A program made the translations under genes and the position numbers. This document shows, one piece after another, positions 1 through 9,827 of a stretch of 64,000 bases of DNA. Every line of letters begins with the position of its first letter. Positions within the stretch are counted from its first letter, which is position 1. Where the stretch lies: positions 620,001-684,000 of the forward strand of contig NZ_NPKO01000003.1 of assembly GCF_008329605.1 (NCBI RefSeq). Reading direction: 5' to 3'. This DNA comes from Mycolicibacterium sp. P9-64. Its GTDB lineage: Bacteria; Actinomycetota; Actinomycetes; Mycobacteriales; Mycobacteriaceae. Below the pieces are notes generated by a model. The model worked only from the letters and a program-made list of their open reading frames with translations, was not told where the DNA came from and searched no databases.

Positions 1-1097
1 CGGCGAAGCGATTCACCGGCGACATCTTTCCATCGAGCCCGCGAACCGAGGCGGAGATCGAGCGACTGATCACGCTCATGGATGGCTTCGTGTCGGAGCT
101 CGACCCAGCGGCGCCGTGGGATCACCCCCGAGCGCACGAATTCGACCAAATCCCGTTCCGCTCTTGGCTCGAACAGCAAAGCGACGACATTGAAGCGCTG
201 GACAACGTCGCTCTGTTCATCGCAAGCGCAATGCTCACGAAGCCCGCGTACACCTTCTCCCTATTGCAGGCCCTGCAGATGGCGGCTAGCGCCGGTAGTT
301 TCCAGCACTTGGTCGACGCGGACTTCGTCCTTGACCGAAGGGTGATCGGCGGGCTGCAGCAGGTCCCGATAAGACTCGCAAATCGTTTGGCGCCAGAGGA
401 TCTGCGACTGTCGCAGCCCGTCGAGCGCGTCCACTGGTCGCGGGATGCGGTGTCAGTTGAAACCGGCGATCTCACGGTGTCGGCTCGCCATGTAGTGGTG
501 GCCGTACCACCGAACCTTTACCACCGGATTCAGTACACCCCGACGTTGCCACACCTTCGGGCCCAATCCCACCAGCACCAATCGATGGGATTGGTGATCA
601 AGGTACAGGCAACCTATGACGTTCCGTTCTGGCGCGAAGCAGGCCTCTCGGGCACCGCGTTCGGTCCGTACCAGCTCGTCCACGAGGCCTACGACAACAC
701 CAACTACGGCGAAAGCCGCGGAACCCTCGTAGGTTTCGTGTCCGACCTCAAAGCCGACGCGCTCCTACGTCTGGCAGCGGCGGATCGGCGTCTCGCCATC
801 CTCGAATCTCTCGCGGAGTACTTCGGGCCAAGCGCCCTGGAGCCCGTTGCTTACTACGAGAGCGACTGGGCCGGCGAAGCGTGGACACACGGGGCCTACG
901 GGACCAGCTTCGACCTAGGCGGACTCACCCGCTACGGGTCGGAACAACTCAAGCCGATCGGTCCGATACGTTTCGGTTCAAGTGACCTCGCCGCGGAGGG
1001 CTACATGCACGTCGAAGGAGCCATCCGGGTCGGGCGCCGCCTCGCCCAGGAAATTCTCGCCGATTGTGCTGACTTCGCCACCCGCACAACGCACTAA
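1..1097 (+). CDS. Flavin monoamine oxidase, C-terminal part (5' end outside window)
   Basis: The reading frame is open from base 3 to the TAA at 1095-1097, so the start lies upstream of the window. The visible ~364 residues are the substrate-binding and C-terminal FAD-binding parts of the flavin-containing amine oxidase family (MAO, putrescine oxidase). The end has the family pattern of a FGSSD stretch followed by GYMHVEGAIRVG, which contacts FAD. The family oxidises amines to aldehydes with release of ammonia and H2O2. The N-terminal GxGxxG dinucleotide motif would lie upstream and cannot be checked. An APC permease follows 265 bp downstream on the same strand, suggesting uptake plus oxidation of an amine. 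Substrate unknown. Confidence 0.85.
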   Translation, partial: AKRFTGDIFPSSPRTEAEIERLITLMDGFVSELDPAAPWDHPRAHEFDQIPFRSWLEQQSDDIEALDNVALFIASAMLTKPAYTFSLLQALQMAASAGSFQHLVDADFVLDRRVIGGLQQVPIRLANRLAPEDLRLSQPVERVHWSRDAVSVETGDLTVSARHVVVAVPPNLYHRIQYTPTLPHLRAQSHQHQSMGLVIKVQATYDVPFWREAGLSGTAFGPYQLVHEAYDNTNYGESRGTLVGFVSDLKADALLRLAAADRRLAILESLAEYFGPSALEPVAYYESDWAGEAWTHGAYGTSFDLGGLTRYGSEQLKPIGPIRFGSSDLAAEGYMHVEGAIRVGRRLAQEILADCADFATRTTH

Positions 1098-1362
1098 CAC
1101 GTGACCAACTCACCGATTCGACGACGGCACGGCTCCGAGACGAGTACGTGTCGATCGGAGGGGCCATCACCAAAGCCTGTCCGTACCTCGGTATCAAGCG
1201 CTACTGAACTTCGGTACCTGAGCACTGGAGCCCTTCGCGTGTCGGCGTGGCAACGTGAACGTCGCCTAAACCGCGGATAGCCCGCGGAGAGCCGCGCCAC
1301 TCCAGTTGAGGACGTAGTCACTGACCGCGGTACAACCTACAGAACGAATGCTTGAGGTTCCG

Positions 1363-2793
1363 ATGACACAGTCCATGGCATTGCCCGGGAAAACGCTCAC
1401 GCGCCAGATCGCCTTCCTACCGCTAGTAGGTCTGATCTTCTTCTCCACCTCGGGCGGCCCGTATGGCCTTGAACCGCTCATGGCGACATCAGGCCCCGGG
1501 ATGGGGTTATTTCTGCTTCTGTTGGTCCCGATCATCTACGGCATCCCACTCGCGGCGATCACCACCGAGCTGGCTACCTCGATCCCAGAAGACGGCGGGC
1601 AATACGTTTGGGCGAAGCGCGGTTTGGGCTCATTCTGGGGATTCCAAGCCGGCCTGTTGCGATGGATCAACAGTTGGGTTGACATGGCGATCTACCCGGT
1701 GCTGTTCGCCAGCTACTTGGCGATACTCTTCCCGGCCGCCACCAAGGGCGAAAACACGCTCCTGCGTATCGGTTCGATCGGCATCGACCTGCACTGGCTG
1801 GTTGGCGTGGTGTGCGTCATCGTCCCACTGTGTCTACTCAACATCCGAGGAGCTCGAAGTGTCGGCGACAGCACCATTCTGTTCTTCATCCTATCGATAG
1901 TGCCAATCGTCATCATGACGGTTCTCGGCCTCTTCAAGCTCACCGCCGACTCGACGAACCCGTTTTCCCCCTTCGTCATTGAAGGATCCACGCCGCTCGC
2001 CGCATTCGGGGTCGGCCTGGCCGTCGTGATGTGGAGCTACTGCGGCTTCGATTCAATTGGACCCATCGCCGGAGAGATCAAGGACCCGAAACGCAACATT
2101 CCCAAAGCGATGATGGTCGCGATGATCATCATCATCGCCTCTTACATGCTGCCGCTGATGGCCGCGATGGCAGTCGGAGGATGGGAGTCGTGGGAGGAAG
2201 GATCGTTCGGAGACATCGCAGGCGCACTGGGGGGTCCTGCACTACGCGTACTCGTCGTCGTGGGCGGGATGTTCTCCGTCTTGGGAATGTACTCGTCACT
2301 GTTGATGAGTAGCTCCCGGACCGTGTACGTGCTCGCACAAGAACACTGGGCCCCTGCCTCACTAGGCAGGACCTGCCGGCGGCGGGGGACGCCCGTCGTA
2401 GCGATCGTGGTCAGTTCACTCATCTATGCCGTCTTCAGCGTCAATGCGTTCGAGGAACTGGTAGTCGTCGACGTATTCCTGATCAATTTCCTTGCGCTTC
2501 TTCAACTAGCTGCGTTGATCGCGCTCAGAATTAGGGAGCCCCGCCTAGATCGACCGGCCAAGATTCCAGGCGGCTGGTTCGGACTCGCTCTCCTCGGTGT
2601 TCCATTCGTGTCGTCGACGCTCTTCTTGGTCTACTCGCAGCTCGTCGCAGACGACGGCAGCTTCGCCTTATGGCTCTTCGCGATCGTCATCACACTGTCA
2701 ACCCTCGCCTACATCCCCTTGCGGATTCGGCGAAACAAAGCACTGGCAGCTTTCCCGGCGGCGCATGTCGACGAGAGTCGCGTTGACGATTGA
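1363..2793 (+). CDS. APC-family amino acid/polyamine permease
   Basis: A ~476-residue protein with about 12 hydrophobic segments. The N-terminal ALPLVGLIFF-like and SGGPYG patterns are typical of the amino acid-polyamine-organocation superfamily, in which this loop binds substrate. The ATG at 1363 is preferred because GAGG lies about 5 bases upstream; an in-frame ATG at 1348 has no such site. Its position after an amine oxidase suggests uptake of an amine or amino acid, which is inference. The C-terminus is hydrophilic. Convergent with the oxidoreductase ending at 2956. Confidence 0.87.
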   Translation: MTQSMALPGKTLTRQIAFLPLVGLIFFSTSGGPYGLEPLMATSGPGMGLFLLLLVPIIYGIPLAAITTELATSIPEDGGQYVWAKRGLGSFWGFQAGLLRWINSWVDMAIYPVLFASYLAILFPAATKGENTLLRIGSIGIDLHWLVGVVCVIVPLCLLNIRGARSVGDSTILFFILSIVPIVIMTVLGLFKLTADSTNPFSPFVIEGSTPLAAFGVGLAVVMWSYCGFDSIGPIAGEIKDPKRNIPKAMMVAMIIIIASYMLPLMAAMAVGGWESWEEGSFGDIAGALGGPALRVLVVVGGMFSVLGMYSSLLMSSSRTVYVLAQEHWAPASLGRTCRRRGTPVVAIVVSSLIYAVFSVNAFEELVVVDVFLINFLALLQLAALIALRIREPRLDRPAKIPGGWFGLALLGVPFVSSTLFLVYSQLVADDGSFALWLFAIVITLSTLAYIPLRIRRNKALAAFPAAHVDESRVDD

Positions 2794-2955
2794 CGCAAGC
2801 ACGGTCGGTTTGGACGAGAACCTAGCACCCGGCCAACAGAAACAGCATCGCAAAAGTTAGTGATTCCAAACGAATTGGAGGCGAGGCGTCACGCGTCTTG
2901 CGGCAGGCAACGTCGCCGGAGCCAGACTCCGCACTCACCAATCTGGTCAATCGGA

Positions 2956-4932
2956 CTACAGACTGCTGGCGACGCGCAGGGCATCCAGGGTGGCTTCCTC
3001 CACCGTGCGCGGCGATTGGCAGTCACCGATCGCGTGAACGTCGACGCCGATGGACTTCAATTCACGGAACAGGTCGTCCCGCTGGCGATGCCCCAACGCC
3101 AGTACCAACGCGGCAACCTCATCGACGAGCATCGGTTGCGAAGTAAGCGTGTTCTGCAAATACACCGTGTCCTCGTCTGCGCCGTAGAGTCGCACGTTGG
3201 TGATGATCTCGACGTTGGCCTCATAAGCGGCACCCAACATCGAGTTGCGGGTGTACTGCTGGATCGTCTCCCCCGGCGCGTAACCATTGACGCAGAGCGT
3301 CACTTTGCGGCCTCCGCTGCGGGCGATTGTTTCCGAAATGCCCAAACCCGTCCAGTCACAACGCCAGTCGGCAACAACGATCTTGCCCTTCGGCAGGTCG
3401 GCAGCATTGCTTGTAATGACGTCCCAGGCCTCGAAGACCGGGAGGGCGTCATCGAGTGCCAACTCCGGGCGGTAGGGTGTCGCCCCTGTTGCCACGACGA
3501 CGACGTCGGGCTGCTCGCGTTCGACCAGTGCGACATCCACGGTGACACGGGTGTGGACGGTGATCCCGTGCCTTCCCACCTCAGCAATCAGATTCGTTGC
3601 CGCACCGCCGAACTCGCCGCGATGCGGCAACCGCTCGGCGAGCAGCACCTGTCCGCCCATACGGCCGCCCGCCTCGTACAGAGCGACGCGGTGCCCACGT
3701 TGCGCGGCGATGACAGCTGCCTTCATCCCGGCCGGTCCGGCACCCACGACCATGACGTTCTTCGGCGTCACTGCGCGCTGCGGCGTGCCATATTGCAGTT
3801 CGCGGCCGGTCTCGGGACGTTGAATGCACGAAATCGGATACCCGAGGTGGAAATGTCCGATACATGCCTGGTTGCAACCGATACACGCTCGGATCTCATC
3901 GACTCGGTGAGTGTCGGCCTTCACCGGCATGTCGGGGTCACAGATCAAGGCCCGTGTCATCGCGCACGCATCGGCCTGTTCGGCGGCCAGCACCATTTCC
4001 GCCTCGTGGGGCTGGTTGATCCGGCCCGCAACGAACACTGGAACCGAGACTTCCTTCTTGATTCGCTCGGCTGACGGCGCGGTGTAGGCGACGTCGAACA
4101 TCATCGGTGCCACGATGTGGGTGGAACCGGCCAGGCTTGCCGAGGTTCCCTCGGTGACACTGATGTAGTCGATGTGGCCGTCGGCGTCCAGCGTGCGGCA
4201 CAGGGCCATGACGTCACTTTCCTCGACGGCGTCGAAACTCCGCTCGTCGGCGGAGACACGCACGCCGACAACGAAATCCGGTCCCACCGCTTGCCGCACC
4301 GCCGCAATGGTGTCCCGCACCATCCGCATCCGGTTCTCCAGGCTGCCGCCATAGGCATCCTCGCGGATGTTCAGGTGCGGATTGAGGAACTGGGCCGGGA
4401 GGTAGCCGTGGCTGGCCACGACCTCGACGCCGTCGAGACCGGCCCGCTGCAGCCGCACCGCCCCACTGGCATAGCCGGCGATGATCTCTTGCAGCAGCTC
4501 GATGTCGACGGCCTGCGGCATCACGTGGAAACGTTCGCTCGGAATCGCCGAAGGGGCCAGCGGCACCGGGAGTGCGCCGTCCTGCGACTCCATGATTTCG
4601 CGGCCGGGATGAAAGATCTGGGAGATCAACTTGCAGTCGCGTTCGTGCACGGCCTCGGCGAGGCGCCGGTAACCGGGGATGCAGCTGTCGTCAGTGATCA
4701 TCAGCACGTGTGAGGTGTAACGGGCCGTCTCGTGGACACCGGCAACCTGCATGACGATCAGCCCCGCGCCGCCGTCGGCCCGAGCTTGGTGATACGCGAT
4801 CAGCTGGTCGGTCACCTCCCCGTCGTGCACCATGACGGTGTCATGTCCCGAGGAGAAGATCCGGTTCTTCAAGGTGATCGGCCCCACCTCGAGCGGGCTG
4901 AACAAGTGCGGAAAGTCAATTGTCGTCGACAT
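2956..4932 (-). CDS. NADH:flavin oxidoreductase / FAD oxidoreductase with 4Fe-4S cluster (dienoyl-CoA reductase/TMADH type)
   Basis: 658 residues. Residues ~8-340 are an Old Yellow Enzyme-type FMN barrel, including HGYLPAQFLNP at 175-185 and YGGSLENR at 194-201. Next come C350, C353, C357 and C369 in the CX2CX3CX11C pattern of the 4Fe-4S site, then a GAGPAG FAD fold near 397 and a second nucleotide fold. This is the architecture of 2,4-dienoyl-CoA reductase, trimethylamine dehydrogenase and N-methylproline/betaine demethylases. Start at 4932 is fixed by a strong GGAGG six bases upstream; a longer frame reaching 5142 has no homology-like content. Nearby amine oxidase and permeases favour N-demethylation or amine oxidation over dienoyl-CoA reduction, but sequence does not decide. 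Confidence 0.85.
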   Translation of the reverse strand: MSTTIDFPHLFSPLEVGPITLKNRIFSSGHDTVMVHDGEVTDQLIAYHQARADGGAGLIVMQVAGVHETARYTSHVLMITDDSCIPGYRRLAEAVHERDCKLISQIFHPGREIMESQDGALPVPLAPSAIPSERFHVMPQAVDIELLQEIIAGYASGAVRLQRAGLDGVEVVASHGYLPAQFLNPHLNIREDAYGGSLENRMRMVRDTIAAVRQAVGPDFVVGVRVSADERSFDAVEESDVMALCRTLDADGHIDYISVTEGTSASLAGSTHIVAPMMFDVAYTAPSAERIKKEVSVPVFVAGRINQPHEAEMVLAAEQADACAMTRALICDPDMPVKADTHRVDEIRACIGCNQACIGHFHLGYPISCIQRPETGRELQYGTPQRAVTPKNVMVVGAGPAGMKAAVIAAQRGHRVALYEAGGRMGGQVLLAERLPHRGEFGGAATNLIAEVGRHGITVHTRVTVDVALVEREQPDVVVVATGATPYRPELALDDALPVFEAWDVITSNAADLPKGKIVVADWRCDWTGLGISETIARSGGRKVTLCVNGYAPGETIQQYTRNSMLGAAYEANVEIITNVRLYGADEDTVYLQNTLTSQPMLVDEVAALVLALGHRQRDDLFRELKSIGVDVHAIGDCQSPRTVEEATLDALRVASSL

Positions 4933-5387
4933 CGGGACCTCCTTTGGCCAGCTGGCCCACGCCGGCTCAGCGGTTGTGCACCCCACCGTCACGCTCAGCA
5001 GCGAAGGGCTATGACCGTCTTGCGAGCAGGGCGCCGACACGGTCGACTCTGACACAGACGGCTCGGTACCCGCCTCGTACGCTGCTATGGAAATCGTGGT
5101 CCCCATCGTTCTCAGGGACGGCGCCGGCCCCACCGGAGCCAATCGTATCTAGTTACATCACAGTGCAATTGACGATGGCATCGAAGTGTTCGCCGCGCGC
5201 GTGGCGTCGAATCACACGTTGAACCCGAGGCCCGCCTTGTCCAGGGTTCGCAGAAATACGCTACGGCTGCTGCTCCGGTGATCCGTTCGGCCGCGGGGCG
5301 TGGCGCTCGTACGCGATTACACACACAGACAGCCCGGATAGATGTCCGGGCTGTCTGCGGTGATGGGTCGAGGGGCTGACGGGCGAC
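4933..5387. other. Intergenic region between divergent-looking blocks
   Basis: No convincing gene was found. It should hold the promoter of the minus-strand oxidoreductase (start 4932) and, at 5326-5357, the terminator of the hydrolase gene ending at 5388. Short frames here lack ribosome sites and recognisable motifs. Confidence 0.5.
5326..5357 (-). terminator. Hairpin terminator downstream of the CocE-like hydrolase
   Basis: Perfect 13-bp inverted repeat CAGACAGCCCGGA / TCCGGGCTGTCTG with a 6-base loop, about 30 bases beyond the minus-strand stop at 5388. On the minus strand it is followed by TGTGTGT rather than a clean U tract, so it is intrinsic-like. Confidence 0.75.
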
Positions 5388-7088
5388 TCAGAGAACGTGG
5401 AGGTCGACCTTCGAGGGGTGCTCAATGTTGGTGCTGAGAGTTTGACGAGTGGCTGTGGCCCCCTCCAGGTTCCAGACGTCGCCGTCGTGACCTGGGTGCA
5501 CCGGGTACAGAGGGAAGCACGAGGAACTGACCGCCAGACGCAGCGAGTGACCCGGGCGGATGCGGTATGCGGTCGCCATCATGGGGACCGAGATGGTCGC
5601 CGGCCCGCCGGAGGTGTCTGCCGTCGCGGCCCCATAGGTGATCACACGCGCCTCTCCCGAGGGATAGAGGTCCAGCAGGCGCGCCACGACGTGGGTGCCT
5701 GCGCTGGACGCGTCGATGGTGGCGGTGAATGAGACTGCGCCGCACAGGTCGACTCTGGCCCCCACCGGTGGGCTGTCGAACACCGCGACGTCGTCGCGGC
5801 CGTGAAGGTACGACTCGTCAGGCAGGTCGGCGCACTGGCCGAATTCCGACTCCGGCAGGAATGGGACCGGTGTTGAGGGATCGTGCGTCCAGGTGATCGA
5901 GTCGTCGACTGGCGCGGCTGCGTCGTCCGTGAGGCCGGAGAGGCGACCCCGGTCCTGGAGCGAGGACCCGAAGTCGCTCAGCGTGAGGCTGACCGGCCGG
6001 ACCTGGGCGGGCGGCCACTGGTCACTGACATGTGCATGACCGTTGGTCGTCGTGAAGCGGACGGTCGGTGCTGACCACCGGCCACCTCGATCGTTGAGGT
6101 AATGGTCGAGAAAGGAGATGACTTCCGGCATGTATTCGTGCAGGTGGGTCGTTGCGGCATCGTCATCGGTTTCGTGGTTGTCCAGGGGGACACCCGCCTC
6201 ACGCCACGGGAAACTCTCGTGGTCGGTGGAGTAGATGCGAAGGAACTGGTGCGCGGCCGCCGGTGCGTCGGTGACGCGCTGCCACTCACGTAACTGGCCT
6301 TCGAGACAGTTGTCGTACCAACCGCTTTGGTGTAGTGCGGGAATCGAAAGGGTCTCGGCGGGCCAGCCGTCTGGATACAGCTCGGCGACGAACGAACCGT
6401 CGTCGACCGCCGCCGCCAGGGCGCGGGCCGTGTCCATCGCCGCTTCGTACCCGGCCGGAGGATGGTAAGCCGGCTTCGGCAGGCGGGAGCTGAACGGTTC
6501 GAACGAGAGGAAGGGGTGCGCGTAGGTCTGGGCGAACCACTCGAAGAATGGGAGGCGGGGCATCTGCTTAGTCCCGAAATAGATGAACAGGTCGGACGAG
6601 GTCACCTGGGGGACGATGGCCTTGAGAGCAGGGTGTCTGCGTGACACCGCGGCCCATTGGGTGAATCCGTAGTAGGAGTCGCCGTACATGCCGACGCTCT
6701 CGTTGCTCCACTCCTGCTGCGCCACCCACTCGATGGTGTCGTAGCCGTCGTCCGGCTCGTTCTTGAACGGGAGCAGTTCGCCCTGCGATTCGAATTTGCC
6801 GCGCACGTCCTGGACGACTACTGCGAAGCCGTGAGCGGTGAAGTGGTTCGCGATTTGGTCCAAGAACGTGTACCGACCGCCCTTGTCGTAGGGCAGACGA
6901 GTCAGCACGGTCGGCACGGCCTGGTGCTTGGCGATGGCGGGTAGATACACGTGCGCAGCGAGCTCCACACCGTCGCGCATGCGGATCCTGGCCGACAGCG
7001 CCTGACGGGGAGCCGGGGCGGCTGCCGTGGAGGGGTCGGTCGTTGGCCAAGGGATGCGGCCAGCAAGATCCTGAGGAAGGGCTACCAT
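5388..7088 (-). CDS. CocE/NonD-family serine hydrolase (X-Pro dipeptidyl-peptidase S15 type)
   Basis: 566 residues, usual for CocE/NonD. The N-terminal half is an alpha/beta hydrolase with the nucleophile elbow GDSYYG at 136-141 (Ser138), preceded by the typical VQDVRGKFESQGE stretch near 93-104. The C-terminal ~220 residues form the beta-sandwich domain seen in cocaine esterase and glutaryl-7-ACA acylase, with a characteristic RPGHSLRLAVSSSCFP run. The family hydrolyses esters or amides. No signal peptide, so cytoplasmic. The ATG at 7088 has AAGGTG just upstream. An APC permease gene lies upstream on the same strand (ends 7350), 261 bp away, so the two may work together. Confidence 0.88.
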   Translation of the reverse strand: MVALPQDLAGRIPWPTTDPSTAAAPAPRQALSARIRMRDGVELAAHVYLPAIAKHQAVPTVLTRLPYDKGGRYTFLDQIANHFTAHGFAVVVQDVRGKFESQGELLPFKNEPDDGYDTIEWVAQQEWSNESVGMYGDSYYGFTQWAAVSRRHPALKAIVPQVTSSDLFIYFGTKQMPRLPFFEWFAQTYAHPFLSFEPFSSRLPKPAYHPPAGYEAAMDTARALAAAVDDGSFVAELYPDGWPAETLSIPALHQSGWYDNCLEGQLREWQRVTDAPAAAHQFLRIYSTDHESFPWREAGVPLDNHETDDDAATTHLHEYMPEVISFLDHYLNDRGGRWSAPTVRFTTTNGHAHVSDQWPPAQVRPVSLTLSDFGSSLQDRGRLSGLTDDAAAPVDDSITWTHDPSTPVPFLPESEFGQCADLPDESYLHGRDDVAVFDSPPVGARVDLCGAVSFTATIDASSAGTHVVARLLDLYPSGEARVITYGAATADTSGGPATISVPMMATAYRIRPGHSLRLAVSSSCFPLYPVHPGHDGDVWNLEGATATRQTLSTNIEHPSKVDLHVL

Positions 7089-7349
7089 GTGTCACCTTTT
7101 CTATAGAACGTTGTCATTGCAATGTTGTGTCTTATGCCGAGCGAAGTATGAATCACCGGCGAGCAAATTCTCTGTTCGGACGCCCGCACGTACTCAAAGG
7201 TATTTGCCGATCGGCGTTTTCGACCTTCGCCATCCGGTGCTGACCGCTTGCCCACGAAGAAACATGGACCGGTCAGCGCTACACCGAAAGCGGCGACGTC
7301 GTCGTGAGACGGCGTGATGCACATTGCACCCATGCCGCCCGGCATCCGC

Positions 7350-8777
7350 TCACAGGAGGTCTTCCATGTTGTCGAGCGCATCTGGGTTCCTCGCCCGCAC
7401 AACCAGAAACAGTGCGAACACCGCCAGGGTCAAGCCCACCGCCATCCATGGAAGAGCTGAGAACACCCCTCCGTCGAGATGTGCCAGACCGTAGTAAAAG
7501 ACGTAGCCCCAGCCGACCCCGCTGACGGCGATTATTGCGATCCGTACCGGTCGAACCATTCGCAGCTGTACGTGTAGGACGATGGCTGCAACGGCCGCCA
7601 GGACGTACAGCGCCAGGTAGAAGTAGGCGTAGAACGTGTAGAGGTACACCGACGAGTCCAACGGTGGCGACGACGCGACGAGCTGCAGCACAACCGGAAT
7701 TCCACCTGCCACCAAGCCAATTGCGAAGATGGCGACGTGCGGTGTCCGGCGCACCGGATGGATCCGTGCGAGCCGTTTGGGGAGGAGCCCGTCTGCAGCT
7801 GCGGTGCCGACGATCCGGGAACCGTAGTTCATCGAAGCGATCAGACCAGCGAAGGTTGCTCCGGCGAGCAGTAGGTCGAGGGGCGCCGCCAAGAAGCCCA
7901 CTCCCCCAACGTCCGCCAGGATGGCCGTGGGGGACTCGCCTGCGGCCAGCAGATCCAACGCGCCGTTCAGCGAGGGAATCTGCGCCCAGATCATCACGAT
8001 GTAACTCACGCCGCAGACCGTTAGGAGCAGAGCCAAGAGCCTCGGTACGTTGCGCTTGGGGTCTTTCGTTTCACCAGCGAGCGCGCTTACCGCCTCAAAT
8101 CCGACGAAGTTCGAGGCAGCGATGACTACTCCCGGAATGACAATGGCCGGCGAGAAGGCATCGCCGCTGAAGTCGAATTGACCGCCAAGGTTGAAATCAC
8201 CCTTCAGTGCGGCCGCCACGGTGACCCAGAGGACGAACGGAATTGCGGCGAAGGTCAGGAAGCCGGTGACGCGTACGGACGCGTCGAGTCCGCGGTAGGC
8301 GATACCTGCCGCAAGGATTGCTAGAACCACGGCGGACGATGCCTGCACCAGCCCGGACGAGGCAGATTCAAAGCCCATCTTCACGAAGAAGCTCGACGTG
8401 AAGATCACCACGCCCGTCACGATTGCGGGGAACCCCACCGCGTATGCGCACACGTATCCGGCGGCCGTGAACGCCTTCGCCTTTGGCCCAAGCGTGGAGC
8501 CGACGTAGGACATCAGGCCCCCGGTCGCGACCGTGTGACGCGCGAAGGCGGAGATACCGACCGCCAAAGCGCCGGCAATCAGTACCGCGAGCGCCATCGC
8601 GAGCCAGGACGCGTCCCCGGTGTACGCCACCATGTAGCCGCCCGCTAGTGCCATGCACGGGCCGATCTGCATGGATGCGAGTCCGAGCACGGTGGTGGAC
8701 CAGATCGAGGTCGAACCATGCCGCAGGCTCGGCTTCGTTTCGTCGGCGGCTTCAACGGGCCGATCGGAAGTAGTCAT
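7350..8777 (-). CDS. APC-family amino acid permease
   Basis: 475 residues with about 12 hydrophobic segments. It carries the SNFVGFEAVSALAGETKDPKRNVP-type loop that marks APC transporters (conserved E of FEAV/GE and K of KDPKRN). ATG at 8777 is preferred because AAGGGGA lies six bases upstream; the frame continues to 8888 without a ribosome site. It differs from the permease at 1363, so it is not a recent duplicate. It is probably co-expressed with or adjacent in function to the CocE-like hydrolase downstream. Substrate unknown. Confidence 0.87.
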   Translation of the reverse strand: MTTSDRPVEAADETKPSLRHGSTSIWSTTVLGLASMQIGPCMALAGGYMVAYTGDASWLAMALAVLIAGALAVGISAFARHTVATGGLMSYVGSTLGPKAKAFTAAGYVCAYAVGFPAIVTGVVIFTSSFFVKMGFESASSGLVQASSAVVLAILAAGIAYRGLDASVRVTGFLTFAAIPFVLWVTVAAALKGDFNLGGQFDFSGDAFSPAIVIPGVVIAASNFVGFEAVSALAGETKDPKRNVPRLLALLLTVCGVSYIVMIWAQIPSLNGALDLLAAGESPTAILADVGGVGFLAAPLDLLLAGATFAGLIASMNYGSRIVGTAAADGLLPKRLARIHPVRRTPHVAIFAIGLVAGGIPVVLQLVASSPPLDSSVYLYTFYAYFYLALYVLAAVAAIVLHVQLRMVRPVRIAIIAVSGVGWGYVFYYGLAHLDGGVFSALPWMAVGLTLAVFALFLVVRARNPDALDNMEDLL

Positions 8778-9149
8778 GTTGAATCCCCTTGGGAAGACGA
8801 GTGAATGTCTCGGGCGTACGACGCAACACCGATGCACCGTTCGGTCACCAGGTAAGGCGTCGGAACCGATGCGCGTTTCACGAAGCATTCATCAGGTCGA
8901 CACGTTGCACCACTGTATGCACGTACGTTCTGCCGTCCGAGCTCGTACTGCGGTACGGGATGGGTTAGGCAATTCGATGACTCGCGGCGTCGTACAGCCG
9001 TACAGCCGTCGCGCGCATCACGTACCTAAACACGATTGTCCCGCCCTCATGTGAGCGGCAACACTTCCTGCACGCGCCACCAGCCCCCAGCAAAGCTCGA
9101 CGCCGGGACCAAGCCGATCCATCTCCCGAGAGGACCCCTCCAGCTCATC
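8778..9149. promoter_or_regulatory. Divergent promoter region between permease and porin cluster
   Basis: About 370 bp with no convincing gene. It separates the minus-strand permease from the plus-strand porin genes and so must hold both promoters. A short direct repeat, CGTACAGC CGTACAGC, occurs near 8992-9007. No clear palindromic operator was seen. Confidence 0.5.
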
Positions 9150-9827
9150 ATGACTCCAACGACGATCCCAACCCGGCGCCGCCGTCGGCGAAGGGCCACC
9201 ATCATCGCCGCCGCGATGACCTCTGTCATGTCCGCTTCGTTGGCGTTCTCCGACCCGGCTTCGGCCGAGTTGGACAGTCAGCTAGGCGTTCTGGATGAGC
9301 AGGGTCGCACGTTGACTATTCAACAGTGGGACACCGAGTTCCAAGGCGTTTACCCGATGGACCGCAATCGCCTGACGCGAGAGTGGTTCTATTCCGGGCA
9401 GGGCGCCTACATCGTGTCAGGCCCAAATGCCGATGCCTTTACCGGCGAGCTCATGCTCGGATACCAAATCGGATTCCCGTGGTCGTTGGGCGTCGGCATC
9501 AATTTCAGCTACACCTCGCCCAATATTCTGCTTGACGCCACGAACTTCGAGCCCGGGCCCGACTTCGCTCCCCTGGCGTATGTGATCACACCGAACTTCT
9601 TTCCCGGCCTATCGATCTCAGCGGACCTCGGCAACGGTCCGGGTGTCCAAGAAGTCGTGACCTTCACGGCCGAAGTGACCGGCGCGCAGGGCAACGTCGT
9701 GGTTTCGGACGCACACGGAACGGTGACGGGCGCAGCCGGAGGCGTGCTGCTCCGTCCATTCGTGCGGCTGGTCTCCAGCCAGGGCGCGACAGTGACGACT
9801 TATGGAGAACCATGGAACATGAAGTGA
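9150..9827 (+). CDS. MspA-family outer-membrane porin, copy 1
   Basis: ~225 residues. A signal peptide starts with an unusually arginine-rich n-region (seven consecutive Arg) and ends near DPASA before ELDSQ. The mature part follows MspA closely: QQWDT, MDRNRLTREW, LGYQIGFPWSLG, NGPGVQEV, DAHGTVTGAAGG, and the terminal TTYGEPWNM. MspA forms octameric mycomembrane channels for hydrophilic solutes. In the constriction loop only the first of the two adjacent MspA aspartates (D90) is kept: the loop reads LLDATN, not LIDDGD. ATG 9150 is chosen because it begins the signal peptide; it has only a distant AGAGGA, and the frame is open from 9036. Overlaps copy 2 by 16 bp. Confidence 0.93.
   Translation: MTPTTIPTRRRRRRRATIIAAAMTSVMSASLAFSDPASAELDSQLGVLDEQGRTLTIQQWDTEFQGVYPMDRNRLTREWFYSGQGAYIVSGPNADAFTGELMLGYQIGFPWSLGVGINFSYTSPNILLDATNFEPGPDFAPLAYVITPNFFPGLSISADLGNGPGVQEVVTFTAEVTGAQGNVVVSDAHGTVTGAAGGVLLRPFVRLVSSQGATVTTYGEPWNMK

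Noticed and set aside
1099..1206. Short plus-strand frame after the amine oxidase that reads like a protein end (EYVSIGGAITKACPYLGIKRY-like, quoted loosely)
   Set aside because: About 35 codons without start or ribosome site and no family recognised; could be a decayed gene end but is not supported.
2860..4074. Long plus-strand open frame (404 codons) antisense to the FMN/FAD oxidoreductase
   Set aside because: Composition-driven shadow of the minus-strand gene; no ribosome site or motif.
7115..7124. CATTGCAATG palindrome near the CocE-like start
   Set aside because: Only 10 bp and unsupported by a second copy; could be chance.
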